The notes: a model not told the origin generated them from the sequence alone. Numbered from the stretch's first letter, positions 32,000 through 43,099 are shown. The stretch is DNA of 64,000 nt from Dendrolimus kikuchii (GCA_019925095.2 CM034411.1:9942001-10006000), one strand, 5' to 3'. Numbers and translations are program-made.

Positions 32000-32135
32000 A
32001 CTAGGCGTGTTGCTGGGAAGTTTCTTTCGCCGTTTCTTCTCTCCCAGCCATAACACGTTACGAAACGGCAGTAAGATAGTGTAGGCCGCCGCGAACCGCC
32101 GATCCCGGATGGTGGGCATCATTAAATTCATCCCC

Positions 32136-32226
32136 CTCTCATGTCAGGTGTCAGCCATACCGTGATGTTTGAAATAGACTTTAATTAAGTAGATTGGATA
32201 TACAGCTTATTAAAATTTTATTTAAG
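32136..32226. repeat. Duplicated segment, copy 1
   Basis: From 'gtcaggtgtcagccatacc' through 'attaagtagattggatatac' it matches 33090-33150. It then joins directly to 'agcttattaaaatttta', which in copy 2 lies about 45 bp further on, so copy 1 carries an internal deletion between two 'acag' words. Confidence 0.8.
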
Positions 32227-32430
32227 CCTCGTCGAAAGGCTCTTGTGCGACGACCGCGTAACGTCCTGACGGACAGAGTCGACGTTATTACGAAGCGGCT
32301 GGCCCGGATCAGTTCGCCTACGGTTAGGACGGTAGGCTGGCAGGCACCGACAGACAGACACAGACGGCGGCGTCCCCAGACGCCGCCAATCAAGATCTCT
32401 CCACGTCGAGGGACGCTAGGAGACTACTAA
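32225..32430 (+). pseudogene. 5'-truncated Jockey LINE, 3' end
   Basis: 'KPRRKALVRRPRNVLTDRVD' and the following ~40 residues repeat the C-terminus of the ORF2 that ends at 31999, with scattered substitutions and an indel. Only about the last 70 codons are left, so this is a dead fragment from a related insertion. Confidence 0.85.
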
Positions 32431-32900
32431 ACTCTATTCGCAGAAGACGCCACTAAGCTACTTCGGCTCTACTTTCTGTTACATAATTATTACTTCTTAA
32501 TTAAATTCATTCTCGATCCAGTCGTCGAACAGTACAGAGCTCCGAAGTTGTTCGCCGTACCTGTTATCAGTCTACAACCAGCAATCTACACTGACAGTCT
32601 ACTACCAAGTCTTCAACGGACAGTCTTAGGCGAGGAGCACATTTATATATTGTGGTCGATAATTACTGCTTGATAATCGCCGTATTCTTGGAGGGCAAAT
32701 TGCTGCTCGACACCTGACAAGCGTGGATGCGACTCTCGGAGTTGTCCTAATATTTCTGTGTACTAGTGTGCAGCATTTAATATCGTTATTTTAATAATTC
32801 TAGTGTAATAAACTTTGATTATAATATTTCAGATTATTATTGTGTTATTCTCGGAGTATCATTTTATCGTTCCCGGCGTGAGCCTACGCATGTATATTTA
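32431..32900 (+). repeat. LTR-like stretch (possible solo LTR)
   Basis: No coding frame. It has moderate GC content, 'tgttacataattatt' near 32477, an AATAAA-type signal in 'gtgtaataaactttg' near 32803-32817 and 'tcgttcccggcgtgagcc' near its end, the arrangement of an LTR with a poly(A) signal. No partner LTR or internal region is in the window, so the identity is tentative. Confidence 0.3.
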
Positions 32901-33084
32901 GCTATCTGTGAAATAGCAGAAAATGGGACTACAAACAGCTGCCATCTTGAATTGATTCATTTTGAGTAATATACAATACAGTTCATACAGGAGTAATAAT
33001 TTTTATGTATTCGATTATTGTTAACACTCAGAGTCAACTCATGATATGCAGAATGTCACATCTCTAGACTTACCAAATCGATGT

Positions 33085-33222
33085 CACCTGTCAGGTGTCA
33101 GCCATACCGTGATGTTTGAAATAGACTTTAATTAAGTAGATTGGATATACAGGATCGACTTTATGACTACACTGATAGTTAAGCTGAGTACACAGCTTAT
33201 TTAAATTTTATTTTGAGACATA
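33085..33222. repeat. Duplicated segment, copy 2
   Basis: The longer form of the block at 32136-32226. It contains the ~45 bp missing from copy 1 ('gatcgactttatgactacac' to 'gagtacacag'). Confidence 0.8.
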
Positions 33223-33259
33223 ACCCTTGCATCAATTGATTTCCTCTACTTAACTCTAT

Positions 33260-33662
33260 CTGCGCAAAATCTGCGGAGTGACGCTCGCGGACCGCGTTCG
33301 TAATACCGAAGTAAGAAAGAGAGTTGGTCTGAAAGAGAGTGTCGGGGAGAAGGTAAGGAAAGGAATGCTCCGGTGGTTCGGGCATGTGGAAAGAATGCAT
33401 GATGAAAGATTGACTAAACAGATATACAATGCAAAAGTGGATGGATGCAGAAGTCTTGGAAGGCCACGATACACCTTCCATGATCAAATTGATCGTGTAC
33501 TAGCAGAAGGTGATGTAAAGAGCCTTAAGAACAGACGAGCGTGCATGACAAGAGTTATGAATGTCAAAGAAGCAAGTGAGGTGTGTAAGAATAAGCCTAA
33601 ATGGCGCTCTGTTGTTCGTGCCTACCCCGCAAGGGAACTGGCGTGAAGTTATGTATGTATGT
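33260..33662 (+). pseudogene. RTE LINE 3' end (5'-truncated)
   Basis: Begins at 'ctgcgcaaaatctgcggagt' and encodes the last ~120 residues of the RTE ORF2, including 'MLRWFGHVERMHDERLTKQI' and 'AYPARELA', then the stop and an ATGT tail. It is nearly identical to 50885-51290, so it is a young truncated insertion. Confidence 0.9.
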
Positions 33663-34057
33663 ACATCTATAATCACAGATTTCGCCAAGGCTACACTGTT
33701 AATTTGATTTTAACAATAAACGAAAGAGTATGTACGCGTGTGTGTGTAAGTATATTAGGGAGCATTCAAGAACCACACAGCTTGTACTGGAATCGCCGAT
33801 GTATTTAAGGTTAAGGGGTTTCCCGAACCATAACCCGCATAAACTTAGGCTCCGCTCCACATTTCATAGGAATTCTTGAATTTGTTTGGCATAAAAAGTT
33901 ATGTTCTTCGTTCGTTCTCTGAAATATGTAGGTACCGACTTCATAAAAACCGATACATAGTATGCTAATTTATGTAATCTATGAGAAAGATTGCTCACGA
34001 AATTTATGAGTTTATCATAAGAGTTTTATGAAAACCAGCTCATAGTTGAGGTTTTTT
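33663..34057. other. AT-rich DNA, nothing recognised
   Basis: Only a short GT-rich run (33735-33750) is notable. Confidence 0.4.
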
Positions 34058-34373
34058 TTAAGTGAAACTTCTATATAGACGGGGTCTTATGATTTTTCTG
34101 TCACGAAAAAGCCTCACGGCCGCGTGTTCTAATACTTACATTTTTAATCTCGTGATATGTTTCGAATGGAATGTCCGAATTGAATAATTAGATAATAATA
34201 ATAGATTGTTAATGTACTTGTCCAATTTGAAAACCTGCCCGTAAAACTTCAAGTTAAAATTTTGTTGATATTCATTTTGTCACTTGTCAGTTGAAGTTTC
34301 TCCACTTGTCCGTTGCGATTCGTTTTTCCACTCATCCGTTGCCATACATTTTTCCACTTGTCCGTTTTTTTAA
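34058..34373. repeat. Composite repeat with RTE 5'-end-like sequence
   Basis: 34060-34105 ('agtgaaacttctatatagac', 'ggggtcttatgatttttctg') matches the start of the RTE copy at 41534-41578. 34195-34373 shares 'ctgcccgtaaaacttcaagt' and repeated 'cgtttttccac / ttgtccgttg' words with the inverted-repeat element at 51360-51565, partly in inverted order. Confidence 0.55.
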
Positions 34374-35620
34374 CCAGGAAATCCGTTTGAGGACTAAGCC
34401 GCGACCTAGTGTGGGATTCGCCAGGGCGGGGGTGGCACTAGCATGCCCAGTCAGAACTGGTGCCATGCTATTGCCACTCCCCCGTTAGGGATACCCATTA
34501 AAACCCCTGGGTGTTCCGTCCTTTGCCTTATGCCAGGGCAACGGGTATATGACTTAGCCCCTCCGCAGCCCTCGCAGACGTGGGCCTCGCGAGGCCTCTT
34601 CCACTGCCGGGGGACTCCCGGCAACCCCCCGGCGTATCATGCTCTCTAGGCGTGGGGCGGTCTGTAACTCGCCCCATGGGAGGAGAGGTAAGCACGCGCG
34701 GAACACTCTCGCCCCTATCTTGCCTGCATTTGCAGGTGAATGAGAACCTCTATACCCCACCCGCGCCGCCTGCTCACCGTGGCCGAGAATCCAGGCTGGC
34801 CCTCCGGCACCGACGCGTCCTCTTTTGGCGGGAAGCGGAGCGCTCACGCTCCCGCTCCGCCTCCTCCTTCGCAAGCATAACGCGCTTGCAGAAGGTGGAG
34901 ACGGCGTCCCATCCTGTTCTGTTCATCTGTCCATCTGTGAAGGTGACGTTACTGCTTGGCACTAACAGAAGACCAGCGTTGGTTGTTATCAACCAACATT
35001 TACTGAGTTAGGGCCTGTTTAGAGTTAGTTAAGTTTTGGCTTTTATTAAACTGCTTATGTATACTTTAACAATTTTAAATAACTCTAAATAAACATTATT
35101 TTCTTTCTTCTTTCTGTTGGGCTCCCGACCATGGTGCGTACCACGGCCGGGAGCGAGAGGTCAGGTACAGTAATGGCGACAAGGTCTCGGTGCTGCTCTG
35201 ACCAGGCTGGACATTCCTGGAGTGTGTGCAGTGCCGTATTCTCGTCACCGGTGTCACAATGATGGCACCCTGACGTCGGCTCGCGGTCAAGGCGACACAG
35301 GTACCTCCCGAAGCAGCCGTGCCCCGAGAGGACCTGTGTCAGCCGGAACGTCAGGGTGCCGTGTCTACGTCCGGTTCATTCCTGCAGGACGAGCCTCACC
35401 GCTTCGATGATGGTAAGGCCCACACTGGGGTGTCTGAGGCGTTCTCCCCACACCGCCATACCGATGTCGCGGAGCTCTCCGACCGGCAAGCCTGCATCTC
35501 CTGAGGCGCCGGTCTCGTGGCCCTCGCCAGGGCCTCTTTGCGCCACTGATATAGCGACCCGAGGACCCAGGTCCAAGAGATACTGGCTTAACGTCGTTAA
35601 TGATCATGGCTGTAGGAAGT
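34374..35620 (-). pseudogene. R1-like LINE: ORF2 C-terminus and 3' UTR, interrupted
   Basis: On the minus strand the ORF2 C-terminal region of an R1-group LINE is clear. 35620-35100 encodes 'GTLTFRLTQVLSGHGCFGRY' and the zinc-binding 'CHHCDTGDENTALHTLQEC' followed by 'VVRTMVGS'. An in-frame TGA sits just before it at about 35383. The frame then breaks for ~180 bp (about 34920-35097, with an AATAAA-like word and a perfect gttggttg / caaccaac hairpin at 34977-34996). It resumes at 34915 as 'WDAVSTFCKRVMLAKEEAER', an Arg-rich tail and the stop at 34774. The GC-rich 3' UTR holds 'ggggttttaatgggtatccc' and runs to about 34374. Endonuclease and RT core are absent. Confidence 0.8.
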
Positions 35621-35829
35621 GCAGTTTATTGCTAGGATATCATCAAGACAATTTGCCGCTTCTAAGCTTGTTCTTAGGTCGCCATTCTAGCGAACCATTA
35701 TTTACTTTTGCCCTTGGCGGTAATGTATCTATTGATACCGAGCTTACATTCATCCGTTCTTTATATCAATGTATATTCGGAAGTACCCTCGCATATACTA
35801 CAATGACAAATTATTATTACTATAATCAA

Positions 35830-35985
35830 TTATTAGCGCTACAATATGGGTGGGGCCTCTTCAAAAAGGCCATAAACAGATACTTAACGCAACGCATCGG
35901 CTCCCTTAGTGTTGCAGATGTCCATGGGCGATGGTAGCCACCTACCACGAGGTTGTCCGTTTGCCAGTTTGCCTACAAGGAAACA
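35830..35985 (+). pseudogene. CR1-like LINE 3' tip
   Basis: 'YGWGLFKKAINRYLTQRIGS' then 'LSVADVHGRW' and a stop, followed by 'gccagtttgcctacaag'. It matches 52420-52640 and is the last ~35 codons and tail of a LINE subfamily related to the one at 3810-4558. The DNA between it and the R1 fragment (35621-35829) is not recognised. Confidence 0.6.
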
Positions 35986-36349
35986 TAAATCTATCTATAA
36001 TATTCTAAAATTCTAAACATGCCGTGTCTGATTTAAAAAAAAATCTAAATCCAATGGTTTTTTTTACTGATCTATAGCAAATTTAGTATAATAAAATGTG
36101 TGATATTTTTATTAGAAGCCTAATAAAAAAAACTAGTTACCGATTTTTAATAAAAAAAAAAAATCAAACCTGTATGGTTGTAAAGCTTAATTTTTTTTTC
36201 GTGATTTCACAGGAGCATTGGATAACGATATAAATTAACATTTCATTGCCGTATTTTATCGATACATACTCATTAGATTTTGAGAATAATTTGACGTGGC
36301 GGCCTAAAGCGTAACCTTGTTCCGATTACCCGCTTTCCCCTCGCACTAT
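35986..36349. other. AT-rich DNA, nothing recognised
   Basis: Several poly-A and poly-T runs; no supported feature. Confidence 0.4.
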
Positions 36350-36565
36350 CTAACCTTCCCTATCCCATTATTCTACTCCAATCCCATATTGCATTCCTCA
36401 TGTCTGATCCCTCTATATCATCCCCCTATCCCATACCCTTTATCCCATCCTAAAGGTTGACCACGCGTCGGCTTCACCATTGGTGTTGTAAACGCCTATA
36501 TGCGACGGTAAGCACTTTCCATGAGCTAAGCAGTCTCACTGTTTACCAACTTCGCAATAAAAATA
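36350..36565 (+). repeat. LINE-type 3' tail
   Basis: A C/T-rich part ('cccatcctaaaggttgacca') is followed by 'ttggtgttgtaaacgcctat', 'aagcactttccatgagc' and 'cgcaataaaaataag'. Same tail family as 8755-8940. Confidence 0.55.
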
Positions 36566-36974
36566 AGTAATTATTGTAAACTTATTATCAACAGCGAGAC
36601 ATGAAGATCGTATAGATTCCCTTTTGTAAAAACATTATCATAATAACTGATACCGAAGGGAAACAACCCACAAAAACTTTTATAATCGTCATCGTTATGC
36701 AAAACAAAGGATTCTGTTCTCTACATTTTTATAAAGGCTTAAAACAACTTGAACACAAAACGGCACTCGAATACCAACCAACACCCACATAAAGATGTGG
36801 GTGTAAAAATACTTACTTTTGAAATTAAAGTCATCATTAATAACGCTGGTGCGGTTTTGACTCGGCAGTAAATTTCTCTTCAAATGAAAACTTAAAAATA
36901 ACAACGGAATATTGCATGGCAAGTGTTGAATATACTAGAAGAATAAATACCCCATCTACTGAGATTCAAGATAA
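36566..36974. other. AT-rich DNA, nothing recognised
   Basis: A small inverted repeat (cacccacat aaag atgtgggtg, near 36782-36803) is the only notable structure. Confidence 0.4.
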
Positions 36975-38110
36975 ATCTTGTATCTTAACCAAAATTATAA
37001 ACGCGAATGTAAGTTTGTTACGGTTTCACGCTGTAACTATGCAACAGCTCTTAACGAAATTTTGCAAACATTGTCAGGGATATCCCTGTGTCTTTACAAA
37101 CCTCACTTAAAATACGTTAAAAATATATCAGGTCTAATTAGATTCCTGAGAAAAGTAGCCAAATGGCTTTCACGTGATATACGTAAACTTATTTACAAGA
37201 CATTGATAAAACAACATAAAGAATATTTAATACAGCTTTGGGGAAATCCAGCTCCAACGAATATAAAAGCCCTCCAAATTACGTGACATAAATTGATTAA
37301 TCACACTAAAGAAATATACACCGAAACACAAATTTGTAATATAAAGTAATTATTTATATATCACACATACATTTTTATTTATAAAATTTAGTCTAACACT
37401 ACACATTCCCAAATAACACTTAAACATAAAACACCCAAATATAGCACCCCGACTAAAAAGAAACAAAAACTGATTTTACCAGTATCAAGAACCAAATACG
37501 GTAGAATAAGTATTTCAATTTCAAGGTAAAGCTGTATAATAATTTACCTTAAGACAGAGTATCTCCATCAATAAATATTTTCAAAACAAATTAAAAAATA
37601 TGTAGGAAACCTTATTTAAACACATAAGACTTGACAGACAGACAGATAATTATTAACTCTAATATTGTATCATGATACCTGTAAATATAATGTAGTATAC
37701 GTAGTTGTTAATTAAGTTGGCTTATATGTATTACGTATGCTCGATGTATTTTACTAGACTTATAACAATGTATTTTTCTCATTAAATGAACTGTATTGGT
37801 CTTATAAACGATTTAAACCTTTAAAACCTTGTCCTTTTCTATACAGAAAAAGATATAGGTACCTTTCATGCAGAGAAAAAAGGCTGTTCCCGAGGGATAG
37901 CTGAATAGAGTCGAAAAGATGGCTCTGCGATAGCGTTTTATTGGCGCCACCAATTCACTATCAAATACATCATCATGACAACAAAAGTGACAAGAACCGA
38001 AACTGTAATATGTTGCTGTCAAGATTTGTTCCACCTTCGTTAGATGGCGTTACGGGTATTTATGACGAGGTACTTTAAATCAAAAATTAAGCTTGTCACT
38101 TTTAAAAATT
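36975..38110 (+). mobile_element. Helitron-like element split by a LINE relic
   Basis: The left part (36990-37080) has 'ataaacgcgaatgtaagttt' and 'ctatgcaacagctcttaacg'. The right part (37845-38110) has 'cgagggatagctgaatagag', 'tccaccttcgttagatggcg' and 'gcccacttcgtgacatagaa'. Both align with the uninterrupted element at 59390-59765. The intervening ~760 bp is LINE-derived, which indicates insertion of a LINE into this element. Confidence 0.6.
37105..37800 (+). pseudogene. LINE ORF2 C-terminal relic
   Basis: An open stretch reads 'SGLIRFLRKVAKWLSRDIRK', 'LIYKTLIKQHKEYLIQLWGN' and 'PAPTNIKALQ'. This is the RT thumb pattern of non-LTR elements (tyrosine-kinked helix, E-Y-L-I-Q-L-W-G, then the 'lqi.qnk' segment). 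The frame stops at 37286; weaker matches continue ('SRTKYGRISISFQGKAV' near 37484). Several stops and shifts show it is dead. Clade uncertain (CR1/L2-like or Jockey-like). Confidence 0.65.
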
Positions 38111-38139
38111 ATTATATCATGCCCACTTCGTGACATAGA

Positions 38140-38420
38140 ATAGAGTATTATTATTCACTTTATTGCTTACCAAATATACAGTTTAAAAAATGCACAATTA
38201 CAATATTGTTAGCTAGTAAATTTTAAAACTACCCTGAGCTTGAACCTCTACAAAAAACTCGGAACACATTATTGACTCTTCATGTGATCAGAGGGTTGGT
38301 TCCTCGAACAACGGGTCAGTATGGTGATCTAACGAAGTACCGTAGCCATCCTTCTGGGCATCTTACCCATAGACTTCGATGATCCAGACGCAGTTATAAT
38401 CTTAAGAATTATAAGTAGAG
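38140..38420 (-). repeat. Retroelement 3' end, minus strand
   Basis: 'cactttattgcttaccaaat' and 'aaaatgcacaattacaata' resemble the tail at 6043-6130. The rest, up to about 38395, is not assigned. Confidence 0.4.
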
Positions 38421-38429
38421 TATAATATA

Positions 38430-38472
38430 ACTATCCCGCAGGGGAACTGGCGTGAAGTTATGTATGTATGTA
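38430..38472 (+). mobile_element. RTE LINE 3' tip
   Basis: 'cccgcaggggaactggcgtg' followed by 'aagttatgtatgtatgta' is the last ~40 bases of the RTE element. Confidence 0.75.
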
Positions 38473-38519
38473 TAATATAACTAATAGCCATTAATTAATA
38501 GGTGTTTATTATTTAATAC

Positions 38520-38682
38520 GACACGACATACCTTCCATGATCAAATTGATCGAGTACTAGCAGAAGGTGTTGTCAGGAGCCTTAAGAACAGACGAGCGTG
38601 CATGACAAGAGCTATGAATGTCAAAGAAGAGTTCGTGCCTTCCCCGCAAGGGAACTGGCGTGAAGTTATGTATGTATGTATT
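38520..38682 (+). pseudogene. RTE LINE 3' end with internal deletion
   Basis: Starts at 'cgacataccttccatgatca', continues through 'gtactagcagaaggtg' and 'gcgtgcatgacaagagc', then jumps from 'aatgtcaaagaag' to 'agttcgtgccttccccgc', losing about 45 bases, and ends with the ATGT tail. Confidence 0.85.
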
Positions 38683-40199
38683 ATTTAATGCAGGACCATA
38701 GTTTTCAAGTCATTTCAATAATTTGCAGGGTTCAGAAGAGAATTAACATAAATTCCAACACCGCACGACGACGTAGCGGCTCCAGCTAGTGCGTAAATTA
38801 TTAATTAAGCTTTAGTAATACAATTTTAATCTTATGAAGTCATACTGACGAAGGCACAGAGGAGGAGTGGGTGTTTAAAAATTTACTTTAGAAATTTAAG
38901 TCGTCAGTCACGCTTTTGCGGTATTGGACTGACACGTGAATTTCTCGGAAAATTAAAATGTTATATATACCTCTACACAATTTTGTACTCCTTAACACGC
39001 ACTCTAAACGTCAGTAGAATCTCCTAAGACTTTTTCCTTTATTTGTAGAAGTTTGGTTAGTACTGACCACAGAGCAGAGAATACCCCCAGACGTTTTATT
39101 ATATTAGCTACGTTTTATACATACCTTAGCTAGATTTTATAGCATCTTGCGATCATTAGATATGCCAGGATACTTTTACATGTACATATTTAATTATAAC
39201 AAGTGTATAACTACCAACTAAATGAATTTTATAAAGACCTAAGAATTGAAGGGATTGTGACATTTATTTTCTTCTTATCACTTATATAGAGGTATAGTCT
39301 ATAATTTTGTAATTGATTAGCTATTGTCTACAGAAGTTTATAATATTAAACAAATAATAGTTGAAAATAGCAATAACTGAAGAAAAATGTTTAGACTAGA
39401 AAAATACCAGAGAACTTTGCTCATAGCTAGAGAAATAACAACTTTATGTGTCCACAATATTGCTACACAACTTCTCATGCCCACGGGAACTTTTGCTGTG
39501 TTCCCGAAAACGTTCTAATGCCCTCAGGGAACTGTCGATCTTAATTGGTTTGCGACGGTGGTCTGAAGTTCCCAGTTTCAATTAGAGATGTTGTATCGAG
39601 AATACAACCTTGCTTGCTACGATTAATATATTTCACTGTGACATTTATGACCGCTTTAGTTTTTAAATGTTGGCTATGCCATAGGCGGTTTTTGATTAAC
39701 TTATCGATCGAGGAGCATGAACCCTCTACAAAGAGCAAGCGAGTAATAAAATACACACAGAGAAGTAAGAGATTTTTCTGTGTATTGTCTATATAGTTTA
39801 AAAATATACTATTATATGAAAACAGGAGTTTTCTATTTAATAAATAACTTCCTTAAACATTTATTCCGTGGCAAGAAAAATACTTATACGAAACACAGTT
39901 ATCTCGAGTGTGTCAAAACATTAAAGAACATGTACATACAGACAGTGTGGCGTGTAACGTAAAAAGATTGAAATTCGAAAAGAAGAAACGTACTTTTTGG
40001 TATGGAAAGACAATGGGAGGGATAGAAAGCGAAGCTGGATTGCAAAGTTGGGAAATAAAATAATGATTACTATGTACAATTTTTTTCCTGTGACTTCACT
40101 ACGTTTCGATCGTCCGAACTATGGGGACAGTAGACAAATTGTATAATTTTTCGACACATAACGTATCCTACATACATACATTATTGCCAAAACTACATG
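38683..40199. other. AT-rich DNA, nothing recognised
   Basis: About 1.5 kb; the short frames (for example 39545-39796) show no recognisable domain and no repeat family is evident. Confidence 0.4.
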
Positions 40200-40605
40200 C
40201 ATAATCTATATATATACAAATCAATAGTTGTTCGTTAGTCTCGCTAAAACTCGAGAACGGCTGGACTGATTTAGCTAATTTTGGTTTTGAATTATTTGTG
40301 GAAGTCCAGGGAAGGTTTAAAAGGTGAGTAAATATGAAAAAATGCTTGGAATATAGTAAAAACAACAATTTCGCTTTCCCTTAGAAACTATACCTACCTG
40401 ACAAACATTTGATGTTCGTCCCGTCGTTTAGAAATCAAATTAAATTTAAAACTGAAGTTTTTTTTTTGTTTTGAATGTCAAACGTTTGATGTTTGTTCCG
40501 GTTAAGTTTTGATCACATTTTTTACTAAAGTTGAAACATTCTGCAATTATCATTCAGCTTTTTTATTTATTGATTCTGAGGCGGTACGAAGTTTGCCGGG
40601 TCAGC
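40200..40605 (+). mobile_element. Helitron-like non-autonomous element (pair with 61487)
   Basis: About 400 bp from 'atcaatagttgttcgttagt' to 'gtttgccgggtcagctag'. It aligns almost throughout with 61487-61915. The shared end CTAG fits the CTRR terminus of Helitrons. No coding capacity. Confidence 0.7.
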
Positions 40606-41284
40606 TAGGTATTATATAAAAAAATTAAACTATCAAGTGTAATAAGACGATTACTCCGATCATTAGTTAATGTACTGCAACAAACGTTCAGCATCCACCG
40701 ACGAGGTTTTTATACTCTAATCACGGGTAATGGGTTGTATGTAATCTATGCAACTTCGATTGTGATGAGTGCTAAATTTGTTTAGATAAGGCATCAATAC
40801 ATCGATATCTACATGATATTACATGTTGGGTTTGTATCCCACGAGTATTTTAACAATTAATTGCATTGCATTTAAAATGCCATTATTAAAAAATTTAATT
40901 GAATAATGGTGTGACAGAACTTTGAGAAGACTAGGGATATATGTAATTTTATGATACTCACTTCGAAAGAACGAACAAACAAACATACATAGTATAACAG
41001 ATTTATGACAATTATTAGACTGTAAGTACTATACACATAGCAAGGACGTTGAAGGATATTTATGTATATAGTAAATAACAAAGCAGGTTATATTCTTCCT
41101 GCCCAACATGTGTCCTGGAAATTTAAACCAGCTTTAACCATCTATCAAGATGTAAAAATTTATTTCATATACCTCTGCCTACCAGCCTAAGATAAAACAA
41201 GCAGGCGTACAACAAAATTCCGTGACACCATGAAATAAACCAATAAATTCCCGATATTTATATAATACTGGCAATGTTAAACGA
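40606..41284. other. AT-rich DNA, nothing recognised
   Basis: No supported gene or repeat. Confidence 0.4.
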
Positions 41285-41460
41285 GGCGATTGGTATAGCG
41301 ACGTTCCCTTAAAACAGGGGAGTACCGCAGTACAAATCACGTTACTGAGAGCACCAATTTTGTTGCGCCGGGGTTGTATAAAAAATGTAAATGGATCATA
41401 TTATTCCTGTACGGGTACAATAACATTTCAACGCTTATTGATCTTGCTCCGGTGTCTCTT
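41285..41460 (+). repeat. Possible degenerate tRNA-derived SINE
   Basis: 'gattggtatagcgacgttcc' resembles a Pol III A-box region, with an anticodon-arm-like 'tccct...agggga' pairing and a decayed B-box-like 'gcagtacaaatcacg'. The rest is unassigned. Confidence 0.35.
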
Positions 41461-41527
41461 TGTGTTACAGTTGATTATGTCTTACGCTTAATGTTTATAT
41501 TGCTTTAAAGATACAAATGTAACATAT

Positions 41528-42734
41528 ATTTTTGAAGTGAAACTTCTATAGACGGGGGGTCTTAGGATTTTTCTGTCATGACAGAAGCGTGCTCGTCGCG
41601 ATCCCCGCTGGCCCAGAGGGCCACAATTCTGACCAGGATTCACCCGAGTGCAGTGCACGATAGGGCGTCCCCCGCAGGCGACGCTCACCGATGCGCCCCC
41701 GTCGGTGTGGATTCTCGCGGACCTCCCCGGTGGCATGCTTGCTCTGTGGTCCGGCGTGGACCTGGACGAGCGTGCAAGTGGGGGGGTAGGCGTCTTACTC
41801 TCATCCCGCTTTGTGTCTGGAGTAAAAGCTTATTGTCTGGTGAACCCGAGACTTCTCTGGGTCCGCCTAAAACTGGGGATCACGCGAGGTTTTCTGGTCG
41901 CAGCTTATGCTCCCGTAAGCTCAGCGGATCCCCAAGAACTCGAGAAGTTTTGGGAGTCTGTGAGAGAAATTCTGGATCTGGCTGAAGGGAACGAAAGACT
42001 AATTATGTGTGGTGATCTTAATGGCTGGGTGGGGACCAAACGAGACGGCCTTGAGGCTGTCCTTGGACCCTATGGTGACAAGAGAGTGAACGATGCTGGT
42101 AGGCCAATCATAGACGTATGCATGGAAAGAAACTTGCTTGTGTCGAACACACTATTCCATCATAAGGATATTCACACGTATACATGGAGAATGAATGATC
42201 AGAAAAGTATGATTGATCTGATTTTAATTGATAGTCGCCTCCGAAACACAATAATGGATACAAGAGCCTACAGAGGCCCCACTCTTAAAACGGACCACTA
42301 CCTGGTGATAAGCCGGTTTGTGGGCCTTTTCAAGAAGTGGAGACACTGGCGAGTGCGTACCAATTTCGGGGAGCTTGAAAGAATAAAGTGTGAAGAATTG
42401 GAAGATGTTAGTGTAAGGAGTATGTATGCGCGCCTAGTCGAAGAAAGGCTTGCAAAAGCGGACTTCTCCGACTTAGATGTGGATAATGACTGGGATAGTA
42501 TGAAGGAAAGTATAGTGGAAAGCGCAAAAGAAGCATGTGGATGCGCGAAGAGGCACATAACAACGAAAGGTGATGAATGGTGGGACGCGGATGTTAAATC
42601 CAGCGTAGAGAGAAAGAGAAAAGCCTGGCTGGATTATGTTGCTTCCTTGCAACAGAATGACAGTATGAAAGAGATGAAGAAAGAAATTTATCGCCTCTGC
42701 AAGAATGAAACCAAAGCTTTAGTGAAAGAGAAGC
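41528..42734 (+). pseudogene. RTE LINE, 5' part: endonuclease region (split by BEL/Pao)
   Basis: A frame open from 41648 (no ATG until 41735) to the junction at 42734 encodes most of an RTE-type endonuclease: 'GGVGVLLSSRFVSGV', 'GFLVAAYAPVSS', 'LIMCGDLNGWVGTK', 'VSNTLFHHKDIHTYTW', 'MIDLILIDSRL' and 'LKTDHYLVISRF', followed by the linker. The N-terminal N- and E-containing motifs are missing or out of frame, so the copy was already defective at its 5' end. The start near 41528 ('gaagtgaaacttctatagac') matches 34060. The RT half resumes at 49828 after the BEL/Pao insertion. Confidence 0.85.
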
Positions 42735-43094
42735 TCCATTCCACAAAACCTTCCCACCCGTCCTATTCTCGCCGCATCAAACTGATGTAAAAAATTATAC
42801 TAAAAACGCACGACAAGAGCCGCATCCCCCGTTCCGTCTCAGTACGTCGTTCGCACCACACGCAAAGATTTGATCGCTCCGCCGTATATAAAAAACCGCT
42901 CTTAAAAATAAGACTGTGCGCACGTCTCGCGAAATAAATACATAAAAAGTTAAAAGGACTCTTCGGACCTGTTGCTGACTTTGAAGCAGAAGAGAACCAG
43001 AGCAGCTGCATCCGGTGAGTTCCTTCCAATCCAAATTGTACCTATACAGTCCACAAGAACCCCCAAAATCAAATGGTGATTTTGTTTCCCACCA
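42735..43094 (+). repeat. BEL/Pao 5' LTR (lacks first 11 bases)
   Basis: Reads as identical to 49468-49827 over 360 bases at a constant offset of 6733. A TATA box (TATATAAAAAA) starts at 42885 and a poly(A) signal (AATAAA) is at 42933-42938. The complete LTR, judged from the 3' copy, begins TGGTAATTAAT and ends ACCA; here the first 11 bases are missing and the RTE sequence joins directly. Confidence 0.9.
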
Positions 43095-43099
43095 TTTTC

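Larger units (their letters stand above)
27080..32135 (+). mobile_element. Jockey-clade LINE, apparently full length
   Basis: A GC-rich ~5-kb block in AT-rich DNA, with a 5' UTR (about 27080-27237), two long open frames 37 bases apart and a short 3' UTR. I assign it to the Jockey clade from the three CCHC knuckles in ORF1 and the order endonuclease then RT, with no RNase H, in ORF2. The 5' start is approximate (the GC shift begins near 27085). No clear poly(A) tail or target-site duplication is visible, so the 3' boundary is uncertain. A 5'-truncated relative of the same family follows at 32225-32430. Confidence 0.85.

Noticed and set aside
41578..41985. 135-codon frame overlapping the RTE endonuclease start
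   Set aside because: An alternate frame of the same DNA; the recognised endonuclease motifs are in the 41648 frame.
42763..43034. 88- and 79-codon minus-strand frames, repeated at 49496-49767
   Set aside because: They lie in the two BEL/Pao LTRs and are identical because the LTRs are identical; no domain.
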